Source of the DNA: Pollutimonas bauzanensis_A
GTDB taxonomy: Bacteria > Pseudomonadota > Gammaproteobacteria > Burkholderiales > Burkholderiaceae_B
Assembly: GCF_040393045.1 (NCBI RefSeq)
Contig: NZ_JBEBUX010000069.1
Span: 1 to 21,027 of the forward strand
DNA: 21,027 nt
Direction of reading: 5' to 3'
Shown here: positions 1 to 8,000 of the stretch, in pieces
Layout: the number at the start of each line of letters is the position of its first letter
How positions within the stretch are numbered: the stretch's first letter is position 1
The notes under the pieces: model-generated
Told to the model about the DNA's origin: nothing
The model's input: the letters and a program-made list of their open reading frames with translations, nothing else
The model's database searches: none
Position numbers and translations under genes: made by a program

Positions 1-278
1 ATTTATTACTTTTAATCGCCACTTTGATACCCTATCTTTTTCTTGCCATCGTAGCGGTCGTGGCGAACCTTTCGACCTCGAGGGCTAGGCCGCGCTTGCC
101 TGGATTTATCGCTGCGCTGGTAATGGGCGGATTTGTTGCCTTGGCGCTTTATTTGCTCGCACTCCAGATGCATCCCGCCGTTGCGCTTGCGGTAACGATT
201 ATTGTGTTGATGACTTTTATTCCGGCTGTTGCCGCCTTGCTTGCGTATCGCAACGTTAAAGAAAAGCAGGGGCGATGA
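1..278 (+). CDS. small integral membrane protein, 5'-truncated by window edge
   Basis: The reading frame is open from the first bases to a TGA at 276-278, so the gene probably begins left of the window; an internal TTG at 24 is the only obvious start codon near the edge. The visible 91 or so residues form two to three hydrophobic segments separated by a short basic stretch (SRARPR) and end in a charged tail (RNVKEKQGR), as expected of a small inner-membrane protein. Its stop overlaps the next start in an ATGA, indicating translational coupling to the small membrane protein and then the PepSY protein. Small uncharacterised membrane proteins (DUF3649/DUF3325-like) are common next to PepSY-TM genes downstream of TonB receptors, but I could not match this one to a named family. 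A role in iron uptake is inferred from context only. Confidence 0.6.
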   Translation, partial: LLLLIATLIPYLFLAIVAVVANLSTSRARPRLPGFIAALVMGGFVALALYLLALQMHPAVALAVTIIVLMTFIPAVAALLAYRNVKEKQGR

Positions 279-607
279 GCACGCGATCAGCGAAGTCTTC
301 TTCCATGCAACCAACGGCCTCTTCAAACTGGATGCTGTTGCATCACGGGTTGGTAGGCGCGGTGTTGGGTTTCTCCTTGGCGATTTTATTAAGCGGCTTG
401 CTGGTTTATTATCCGACCGCAGGCGATACCGATCCCGCTAAAGACCAGATCGTCATGTGGGCGGTTTGCCCGATCTGGATAGCGCTTATTTGCCTGTCCT
501 TTCTCGCACCGACCAAAAAAATCCTTTGGCAATGGCTCGTTCTGGCCAATCTTGTTGCTGCTATCGGCATTTATCTGGTTGTGTATGCAGGACGGGCCGC
601 ATCATGA
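275..607 (+). CDS. small membrane protein (110 aa) coupled to PepSY-TM gene
   Basis: The product has a short polar N-terminus, then about three predicted membrane segments (roughly residues 24-45, 60-78 and 84-106), separated by a short loop containing an acidic patch (AGDTDPAKDQ) and a basic TKK turn. The start ATG overlaps the previous stop in an ATGA at 275-278, and its own stop overlaps the PepSY start in an ATGA at 604-607, so all three genes should be translated together. I do not recognise the family. By analogy with Pseudomonas FpvG/FpvH, where a PepSY-type reductase is encoded with a small membrane partner, it may help release iron from the siderophore. That is inference from gene order, not from a motif. 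Confidence 0.7.
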   Translation: MSTRSAKSSSMQPTASSNWMLLHHGLVGAVLGFSLAILLSGLLVYYPTAGDTDPAKDQIVMWAVCPIWIALICLSFLAPTKKILWQWLVLANLVAAIGIYLVVYAGRAAS

Positions 608-2184
608 ACGCTGGTGTTGTTCGCAAGTACCTGGTTGTTCATACCTGGACCGGAATCCTTTCCAGCATCCTCTTGTTTGTGGCGTTCTATGCCGGCGCCT
701 TGTCCATGTTCGAGCCGGAAATATCGCAGTGGGTCAATGTTACGGCGCAGTCGCCTTCGGGGAAGCCGGACATTGATGCATTGGCGCAAGCTTTCTTCGA
801 GGATGCGGCAAAGCCGCCCAAGGCTGCAGAGATGACGCTGCCGACGCCCTTCGACTCGGCAGTGATTCGATTTAAAAACGCACAAGGCAATCAGATCGCC
901 TATTTGGACGAAGCGGGGAAGCTTGCACAAGAGCCGGATATGGGATTTTCCACTGGCGACTTCGTCGACTATGTTCATAGAAAGGGCGGTTTGCCCCTGA
1001 GCCTGGAAATGGCGGAACCCATTATCGGTATTGTCGCGCTCTTGTATGGCATTGCGTTGGTGTCGGGCGTGATCGTGCTGTTGCCATCCCTGGTCAAGGA
1101 TTTGTTCTATGTGCGTATCTCCCGTAACTTGAAACGCATGTGGCTGGATCTGCACAACGTAGTCGGGATCACCAGCTTGCCGTTCCATGTTGTGATGGCG
1201 ATTTCCGCGGCCGTATTTTGTTTGCATGATTATGTGTATGACGCGCAAAGTGCGGCTATTTACCCGCAGGGTATTGACGGTGTACTGGCGGAGGTGAGGG
1301 CGGAAATGCCGCAAGCCTTGCCGTCGACGCAGAAAGACTGGCTGCCGCCGACGCAACTGATTGCGCGGGCCCAGGCGCATGCCCCGGGTTTCATGCCTAC
1401 CTTTATGCGCTACCGCGATGTGGCTGATGGGGCTGCGACTGTGCAGCTTGCCGGCACTGACGATGCGTACTTTGCACGTAGTTCTCGTGTTGGCTACCTG
1501 ACCCTGGAGCCGGCTACGGGTCGTATTCTGGATGCCACTTATATGCTAGGCCCGGAATCAACGTGGGGCAGCGTGCTTGCCAGCTTTTTCTCGCTGCATT
1601 TTGGCAGTTATGGCGGGGTGCCCGTGCGAATTCTGTACGCGCTGCTAGGCGTTATGGGCGCATTCTTGTTTTATAGCGGCAATTTGCTGTGGATAGCATC
1701 GCGCTTGAAAAAAAGCGGTCAAGCCACTGCGCCATTCAGCGAGCAACCGCGCAATGTGCGCTGGCTGGGCGCCTTGACGATCGGAGCATGTCTGGGTTGT
1801 GTTGCCGGCTTGTCGGCTGCGCTGGTCGCTGTGCGATGGCTGGCGTCATCGGGTATCGCGCCTGAATCCATTGCGTATGGCGCTTATTACGCCGTTTTTT
1901 TTGCTTGTCTTGTGTTCGCCTTTGTACGTGGTGCTTCGCGTGTCTCTGCGCCGCTGTTAGCCTTTGCCGGACTGTGCACACTGAGCATTCCCTTGACCAG
2001 CCTGTTGGCGTTGTTCTCGTCGCTGGCGCCGACTACAGGGCAATACCTGAGCGCGATGATATTCATCGATGGGTTCTCGCTCGTAGGCGCAATGCTGATG
2101 TTTTATCTTGCGTGGCGTACGCGAAGCCGGCCAGGGCGAACAAATAGCGGTATCTTCGCAAGCCTTTTTCACCGCAGCATATAG
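604..2184 (+). CDS. PepSY-associated TM protein, putative siderophore-iron reductase
   Basis: This 526-residue inner-membrane protein has the PepSY_TM layout: a first membrane helix with a conserved His (VVHTWTG, H13), a long periplasmic loop (about 37-135), a helix pair near 138-205 with H184 (DLHNVVG), H195 and H208, a second periplasmic loop (about 209-325), H332 (LHFGSYGG) before the next helix, then a C-terminal group of four or five helices. The histidines at helix ends could bind heme, as proposed for the FoxB/FpvG/PiuB relatives that reduce ferric siderophores at the inner membrane. The frame is open upstream to an ATG at 457, but the start at 604 is preferred because it overlaps the preceding stop (ATGA) and begins where family similarity begins. 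The exact substrate is not determined by the sequence. Confidence 0.85.
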   Translation: MNAGVVRKYLVVHTWTGILSSILLFVAFYAGALSMFEPEISQWVNVTAQSPSGKPDIDALAQAFFEDAAKPPKAAEMTLPTPFDSAVIRFKNAQGNQIAYLDEAGKLAQEPDMGFSTGDFVDYVHRKGGLPLSLEMAEPIIGIVALLYGIALVSGVIVLLPSLVKDLFYVRISRNLKRMWLDLHNVVGITSLPFHVVMAISAAVFCLHDYVYDAQSAAIYPQGIDGVLAEVRAEMPQALPSTQKDWLPPTQLIARAQAHAPGFMPTFMRYRDVADGAATVQLAGTDDAYFARSSRVGYLTLEPATGRILDATYMLGPESTWGSVLASFFSLHFGSYGGVPVRILYALLGVMGAFLFYSGNLLWIASRLKKSGQATAPFSEQPRNVRWLGALTIGACLGCVAGLSAALVAVRWLASSGIAPESIAYGAYYAVFFACLVFAFVRGASRVSAPLLAFAGLCTLSIPLTSLLALFSSLAPTTGQYLSAMIFIDGFSLVGAMLMFYLAWRTRSRPGRTNSGIFASLFHRSI

Positions 2185-2227
2185 CGTTGCCAATGGGGTA
2201 GCCCAGGAACGCAAAACCGGTGTGTCT

Positions 2228-2267
2228 GCGCCCCTTCCCCCTTGAGTAATGCGGGAGAAAGGAGCGC
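2228..2267. terminator. imperfect inverted repeat between convergent genes
   Basis: The 97-base gap between the convergent PepSY and YncE-like genes holds an imperfect inverted repeat: a GCGCCCCTT...CCCC arm pairs with GGGAGAAAGG.GCGC around a loop near TTGAGTAAT. There is no clear U-tract on either side, so a bidirectional terminator is only a position-based guess. Confidence 0.3.
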
Positions 2268-2281
2268 GAATACTGCAGTGC

Positions 2282-3688
2282 TTACATCTTGACGTTCAGG
2301 CGTGTCAGACGGTCAGCGGTTTCGTCATCTTTGCCACGGGACTTGTTCAGAACAAATGCATGCCCTTTGCCATCCACCGTGATGTGGTTGGGGTACGTGC
2401 CTGCTTCCAGGTTGGCAATGATTTTTCCATCTTCGTTCAGCACGGCTACAGTGCCTGCTCCGCGGATCGCGACATAGGCGTACTTCGAGACGGGGTCGTA
2501 AGTGATGTTCAAGGGGCCTGCGCCTACCGCAACGTCATGCAAGACTTTACCGCTGGCCAAGTCGACGATAAGAACGTTATCAGTGCCTTGGGCCGCTACG
2601 AACAAGCGTTTGCCGCTGCTGTCTACTGCCACGCCCGAGGACGCTTTTGCACGAGGCAACGCAATCATCTTTTCGACTTTTTCAGTGTCCAGGTCAATGA
2701 TCGCTGCTTCATTGGTTGACAGGCTGACTGTGTATAGCTTGCCGGCTTTGCTGTCCAGGGCCACGCTCATGGGACTGAACTCTTCTTTGGACTCTGATGG
2801 CAATTCAATTTTGCCGGCCTCGGTCAGTTTGCTGGTGTCGAAGATAACAATGTGATCGTTGCCGGGAGTGGATACATAGGCTTTGCTGCGTTTCGCATCG
2901 ATAACGACATCACGTGCGTGGGGAGCCGCTTTAGGGGAAAATTGTTTGACCAGCTTCAGGTCGGACTGCTTATAGACCGCAACGGTACCGGCGCGGGTGT
3001 TGGTAACCCATACATTGTCATGCGCATCATCGGTAGCGACGCCGTAGACAGCCATTAGCTGTCCCTTGTCGTTGTCTTTGTCGACAGCGGGGGTTACCTT
3101 TGCTTCGATGTCCAGCGTTGTGGGATTCACTTTAAGCAGCTGGGATTCTTTTACTGGCGGCCTGCCGACTGCAGCCGTCACGAACAGGCGATCGGTTTTT
3201 TCACTGTAGGCGCTTTGGTAGACGCCGGGGACCATCTTCTTGGCGGTGGCTGTGAATTTTTCTTGGCCAGACAAGGCGATTACGGGCGAGATCTTGAAGT
3301 TGAAGATGCTGGCCGCTGATGGCTTGGCAACTTGCACGACAACTGGGTGTATGCCTGGAACCGCATCGGCGGGAATGCTGATTTCGCCTTTGAACACGCC
3401 TTTTTCATCGGCGACCAGGGGGCCGTTCGGATTGAGTATGGTGCCATTGCTGGACAGCGTAACTTCCTGCCCAGGTTTGAACGAACGACCTGAAATGACG
3501 GCCTTGCCGGCGGGCAGGGCGGGCGCGCCGAAGCTGGAGAGCTGACCGTTGAAGTCAGGGTCGGGCTGATCGAATACGGGCGCGCCGTAAGCCGCTGAAA
3601 TAGACAGCGCGAGCGATGCGATGCCCAATCCTGTTTGGAGCATAAGCTTGTGGCTGGCATGACGAACGGCAGAGCGTGTGACGGACAT
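2282..3688 (-). CDS. periplasmic YncE-like beta-propeller with N-terminal Ig-like domain
   Basis: The 468-residue product starts with a Sec-type signal peptide (basic start, hydrophobic core about residues 17-33, cleavage probably near SAAYGA). Residues about 45-135 look like a bacterial Ig-like/IPT domain (SGRSFKPGQEVTL, PADAVPGIHPVVVQV). The rest consists of repeated blades of the type VFDxxxL, AVDSSGKRLFVAAQGTDNV and YDPVSKYAYVAIRG, the seven-bladed YncE/YVTN propeller. E. coli YncE is a Fur-regulated periplasmic protein of about 350 residues; the extra length here is the N-terminal domain. The start is supported by an AAGGAAAA Shine-Dalgarno seven bases upstream. It lies 128 bases downstream of the exporter gene on the same strand, so it may be read through from the siderophore operon or from its own promoter. 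Molecular function is not established. Confidence 0.85.
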   Translation of the reverse strand: MSVTRSAVRHASHKLMLQTGLGIASLALSISAAYGAPVFDQPDPDFNGQLSSFGAPALPAGKAVISGRSFKPGQEVTLSSNGTILNPNGPLVADEKGVFKGEISIPADAVPGIHPVVVQVAKPSAASIFNFKISPVIALSGQEKFTATAKKMVPGVYQSAYSEKTDRLFVTAAVGRPPVKESQLLKVNPTTLDIEAKVTPAVDKDNDKGQLMAVYGVATDDAHDNVWVTNTRAGTVAVYKQSDLKLVKQFSPKAAPHARDVVIDAKRSKAYVSTPGNDHIVIFDTSKLTEAGKIELPSESKEEFSPMSVALDSKAGKLYTVSLSTNEAAIIDLDTEKVEKMIALPRAKASSGVAVDSSGKRLFVAAQGTDNVLIVDLASGKVLHDVAVGAGPLNITYDPVSKYAYVAIRGAGTVAVLNEDGKIIANLEAGTYPNHITVDGKGHAFVLNKSRGKDDETADRLTRLNVKM

Positions 3689-3720
3689 TGGGTTTTCCTT
3701 GAACTATCAATATGGAAAAG

Positions 3721-3749
3721 AAAGTAATTACAGCGACATAGCGATGCAA
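3721..3749 (-). promoter_or_regulatory. possible promoter for the YncE-like gene
   Basis: Reading the minus strand, TTGCAT (3749-3744) and TACTTT (3726-3721) are separated by 17 bases and lie 33 bases upstream of the start codon. Both hexamers are only partial matches to the sigma-70 consensus. Confidence 0.25.
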
Positions 3750-3811
3750 CAGGATGGGGCGGCAGTATTCATAGGGAAGACGTTCAATGCGGTTGTCGCA
3801 AAAGTGGGAAG

Positions 3812-3826
3812 TATCATTATTTTTTT
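3812..3826 (-). promoter_or_regulatory. weak Fur-box-like half site
   Basis: The minus strand reads AATAATGATACTT, sharing ATAATGATA with the Fur consensus GATAATGATAATCATTATC, but the right half does not match. It overlaps the stop codon of the exporter gene and is about 125 bases upstream of the YncE-like start. It could be a degenerate operator or chance in an AT-rich stretch. Confidence 0.2.
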
Positions 3827-5064
3827 CCGGCTTTCATGGTGAGTTGCGCTGTGCGCAAATGAGTTGATGCGGTCGCAAATGCCGCGGCCATCAAGACGCA
3901 GGCCGTGCCGCCCAACAGCAAGGCGGTTGGGGGCGAAAGAAAACGGGCGGTAATGCCGATTTGCAGGTTGCCCAATGCGGGGCCGATGGAACCTTGCATC
4001 ATCCATAGGCTGGATACACGTCCCAACAGTCCATCCGGCGTATGGTGTTGCACCAGCGCCATCCTGAGGATCTTGGATACGGTGTCGGCGGCGCCCATGA
4101 TGGACAGGCTTATCAAGGCCCACCATAGCGTGTTGCCCAGTGCCAGCATGGCAATGGCGACACCCCACAGCATGATGGCAATCGCTACGATCAAGCCGGG
4201 GCGCGCTACTGTGCGTGTCCAGCCACTGGTCAGAGCCGTAATCATTGCGCCAATAGCAGGGGCGGCATACAGCATCCCTGTAGCTTCAGGGCCTCGGCCC
4301 AGAATCTGATCGCTCCATTGGGGCAACAGCGCTATCGGGGTTGCCAACACCATGGCAGCCAAATCTATGATCAGCAGCGTACGCAGCAAAGGGTGCTTGC
4401 GCAAAAAGGCGACGCCTTCGACAAAGGACTGCACCTTGCTGTCGTGCTTGGGTGCGCCCTGCGGTGGAAGCGAAGGCAGTTGATGCAACAGGAATGGGGT
4501 GATCAACACGCCAACCAGCACGATGGCGTAACAGAAGACCAGCCCGGGCCCGGCGATCAGCACACCGGCAAGCGCGGGGCCGATGATGCCCCCGATTTGC
4601 ATGGACAGCCCTGACAAGGCAGCGGCGGCGGCCAGCCGATCGCGGCCAACCAGGGCTGGCGTTACCGCCATCATGGCAGGCACACTGATCCCGCCGGCCG
4701 CACCACCTATGGCTGCAGCCAGGTAGATGGGCCAAACATGGGCGGTTGGCAACAACGCATTGACCAGGAATATCACGACGCTGAGTACATAGACGCTGCG
4801 CGACCATAGCATCAGCTGGCGCCGATCCATGCGGTCAGACAATACGCCGCCAATGATCAGCGCGATAACCATCGGAACTGCCATAAAGGCATTCAGGAAG
4901 GCGACGGCAATGCTTGAGCCAGTGAGCTCGTAGATTTGTATGCTGGCGGCAACCAGCAGCATGCCTGTCACCAGCACGCTAGTCGTGCGCGCTGCATAGG
5001 CATAGCGGAAAGGCTTGCTGTCGCGCAGCGGAGAAACATCCAGTAGAAAGCGATTTATTGACAT
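3817..5064 (-). CDS. entS: MFS siderophore exporter, EntS-like
   Basis: The 415-residue protein has about 12 membrane helices and aligns by eye with E. coli EntS, which exports enterobactin across the inner membrane. Shared landmarks include the GGVLSDRMDRRQLML loop between helices 2 and 3 (EntS GGVLADRYERKKVIL), TPALVGRDRL after helix 4, a central cytoplasmic loop ending in RKHPLLR, LTSGWTRTVARPGL, and TPDGLLGRVSSLW in the late loop. The open frame extends to 5160, inside the NRPS gene, but the ATG at 5064 is chosen because it gives the EntS-type N-terminus (MSINRFLLDVSPLRDSKPFR) and follows the NRPS stop by 10 bases. Linkage to the NRPS points to export of its product. No strong Shine-Dalgarno is seen, so translation may depend on coupling. 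Confidence 0.88.
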   Translation of the reverse strand: MSINRFLLDVSPLRDSKPFRYAYAARTTSVLVTGMLLVAASIQIYELTGSSIAVAFLNAFMAVPMVIALIIGGVLSDRMDRRQLMLWSRSVYVLSVVIFLVNALLPTAHVWPIYLAAAIGGAAGGISVPAMMAVTPALVGRDRLAAAAALSGLSMQIGGIIGPALAGVLIAGPGLVFCYAIVLVGVLITPFLLHQLPSLPPQGAPKHDSKVQSFVEGVAFLRKHPLLRTLLIIDLAAMVLATPIALLPQWSDQILGRGPEATGMLYAAPAIGAMITALTSGWTRTVARPGLIVAIAIMLWGVAIAMLALGNTLWWALISLSIMGAADTVSKILRMALVQHHTPDGLLGRVSSLWMMQGSIGPALGNLQIGITARFLSPPTALLLGGTACVLMAAAFATASTHLRTAQLTMKAGKK

Positions 5065-5074
5065 GGGTATCGGT

Positions 5075-8000
5075 CTACCGTTGCTGATCAGTATTGTTGT
5101 TGCCTGCATCGGCAGCAGCCATATGCGCATCCAGGACAGGGGCGATGGCAGTAATGGCATCGGCGCCTGTCAAGTGGGCATGCAGGGAAGGGATGTCGTG
5201 CACATCCAGTGAGGTGACGTAAGGATTCCAATGCGTCGGGAACAAGTCCTCGTCTTTATGATCCAGGGCCGCGCGGAAATACAGCACCTGGCCTCGATAG
5301 AGGTCGTGCTGATGTTGCCGAACCAGCCGGTTGTTGCTCGCGACCACATCAAATACGCCTTCCAGCATCCCGTCGTTCAGTTCGCCCAATGGATGGGCGC
5401 TGCGCCGCAGAAAACCGATAACGCCTGCGCGCGTCATGGGGACATCCTGCAAGGTATCGGGGTCATGCCCCGCAATATGCAGCAGGGCCTTGTAGACAGC
5501 ATCGGGCGGGGGCGGCGGCTGGTTCTTCCAGCTGTCGCTGGGGTAGGCGTCCAGCATCGCCAGCACGCCGACTTGATGCCCGCGACGTTGTAGCTCTGTG
5601 GCCATGGCATGGGCGATGATGCCGCCCACAGACCAGCCCGACAGGTGGTACGGGCCTTGGGGCTGTAAAGCCAGGATCGTGTCTACATAGCCGGCTGCCA
5701 TCACGCCCAGGTCTGCGGGCTCAGTGCGATGCTGCGCGCCCAGGGCAGGGGCTTGCAAGCCGTATACGGTACGCTGACCTTTCAATGCGCGGGCCAGGGC
5801 GCCGTAGCACCAGCTCAGGCCGCCGGCCGGGTGTATGCAAAACAGAGCCGGCTTTGCGGCAATGCCCGTGCGCAAGGTGATGGTTGGGCCGAAACCTTCG
5901 GCTGGGCCGGCTATGGTTTCCGTTGCGTCCAGGTCGTCAAGATAGGCAGCCAACCGCGCCACAGTGGGATGCTCGAACAGCGCGCCCAGCGTGAAGTCGT
6001 GGCCGCGGTCATTGCGTACCTGCAGCGCTAAACGGGCCGCCAGCAACGAGTGGCCGCCCAGGTCAAAGAAGTCGTCATTGGCGCTGAGCGCTGGCCGCTC
6101 CAGGATGTTGGTGAACAGGCCTGCGACATAGATCTCGTTATCGCTGAGTGGGGGGCGTCCGGCTTTGCTTTGGAAGCGGGGCGCGGGGAGCGCCTTGCGG
6201 TTCAGTTTGCCATTGACGGTCACGGGAAGCGCGTCCAGCCATACCAGGGCTGCGGGCAGCATGTAATCGGGCAGGCGCGTCGCCGCGTGGCTCAGTACGT
6301 CGGCGTCAATGCCGGCGCCGGGTAATGTCCCGACCAGATAAGCCACGATCTGCAGGTTGCCTGGGCTATCTTCGCGTGCGATGACCGCAACATGGCGCAC
6401 GCCATCCGCGCCGGCCAGTACGGCTTCGATCTCACCGAGTTCAATGCGCTGGCCGCGCAGCTTGATCTGATGGTCCGACCGCCCCAGAAAGACCAGTGCG
6501 CCATCCTCGCGCCATTGAGCAATGTCGCCGGTAACGTACATGGTATCGCCATGCACCTGGAATGGATCGGCGATGAAGCGTTCGCTCGTCAGATCCGGGC
6601 GTCCCAGGTAGCCGTCCGCCAACTGGCGTCCTGCAATATACAAATGCCCGGCAACGCCAGGGGGGAGGGGACGCAGGCGTTCATCGAGCACATACATGGC
6701 CGTATTCCACACAGGAAATCCGATGGGCACGGGTTCTGATGTGTCGGCGGGCCCAGCGGGCCAATAGGTGACATCCACCGCGGCTTCCGTCGGGCCGTAC
6801 AAATTATGGAGTTCGGCATTGATGTGCCGATGAAAGCGGTTGCGCAACGCGGCGGGCAGCTCTTCGCCGCTGCAAAAGACGCGCCGAAGATTCAAGGTTC
6901 CGGCGTCGGGTTCGTCCAGGAACGCGGCCAGCATGGAAGGAACGAAATGCAGAGTAGTGATGCTTTGCTCGCGAATGACTCGCACTAGCCACGCCGGATC
7001 TTTGTGGGCATCCGGCGGAGCGACCGCAAGGGTAGCGCCACTGATCAAAGGCAGGAAGAATTCCCAGACCGAAACATCGAAGGTAGCAGGGGTTTTCTGC
7101 AAAATCCGCTCATCGGTGCCTATGCGATATTCGTTTTGCATCCACAACAGGCGATTGACGATCGCGTCATGGCTTACCACCACGCCCTTGGGATCGCCCG
7201 TCGAGCCCGAGGTGTAGATGATGTAGGCCGCGTCGTCTGGCTGGCCAACGGTTGCCTGGAGGCCGTCCGATGATGCGCCGGAAGCGTCTTCATCCAGCAG
7301 TAGCCTGGCGCAATCGACGGGCAATACGTCGCGTGTGGCATCGACGGCCAGCACCAGGCGAGGCGTTGCCGAAGCAATGATATGGCGTATGCGTTCGGGC
7401 GGCTGTTCATAGTCCAGCGGCAGGTAGGCGGCGCCAACCCGGATAATGGCGGTCAACGCGAGGACCAGTTCAATAGACCTTGGCACCGCCAGCGCGACAA
7501 TATCGTTGTGCTGCACACCGCCAGCCTGCAAACGCTGGGCGATAGCGCGGGAACGCGTATCCAGTTCAGCGTAAGTCAGTGTCTGGCCGGCAAAATGTAT
7601 GGCGCTGTTGTCTGGATATTGCCGTATGCTGGTTTCAATCAGCGACCATAAATGCGTCTTGGGTACAGAGTGAGCCGTATCGTTCACGGCATTGACCCAC
7701 TGCAGTTCTTCGGCCGGGGTCAACGTGGGTACTGTTGCAAGGCTTGCCGCGCCAAGCGCTGTGCTGATGAAGCGCTCCAGCCTTAACAGGTGGGCTTGCA
7801 CATCCTGTATGTTGTAGTGCTTGGGGTTGGCTTCTATTTCCATACGCATATTCTGCGCATCCGGAAGGGCGCGGAACGTGAACGTCAGGTCTTCTACGGG
7901 GCCGGCGCACAATACCGTTTGGCTCGCAGTCAGGCCGGGTAGCTTGTAGGGTGTGTCAAAGGGCAATACGTTAATGATGGGTCCATGTAGCCGCCGGTTT

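Noticed and set aside
457..603. 49-residue N-terminal extension of the PepSY protein from an ATG at 457
   Set aside because: It overlaps the 110-residue membrane protein gene in another frame, its residues do not look like the family, and the ATGA at 604 explains translation.
571..1380. 269-codon open frame on the minus strand inside the PepSY gene
   Set aside because: The translation is rich in Arg, His and Gln without domain features and is antisense to a clear gene.
5065..5160. 32-residue N-terminal extension of the MFS exporter
   Set aside because: It lies inside the NRPS thioesterase coding end and is out of line with EntS N-termini.
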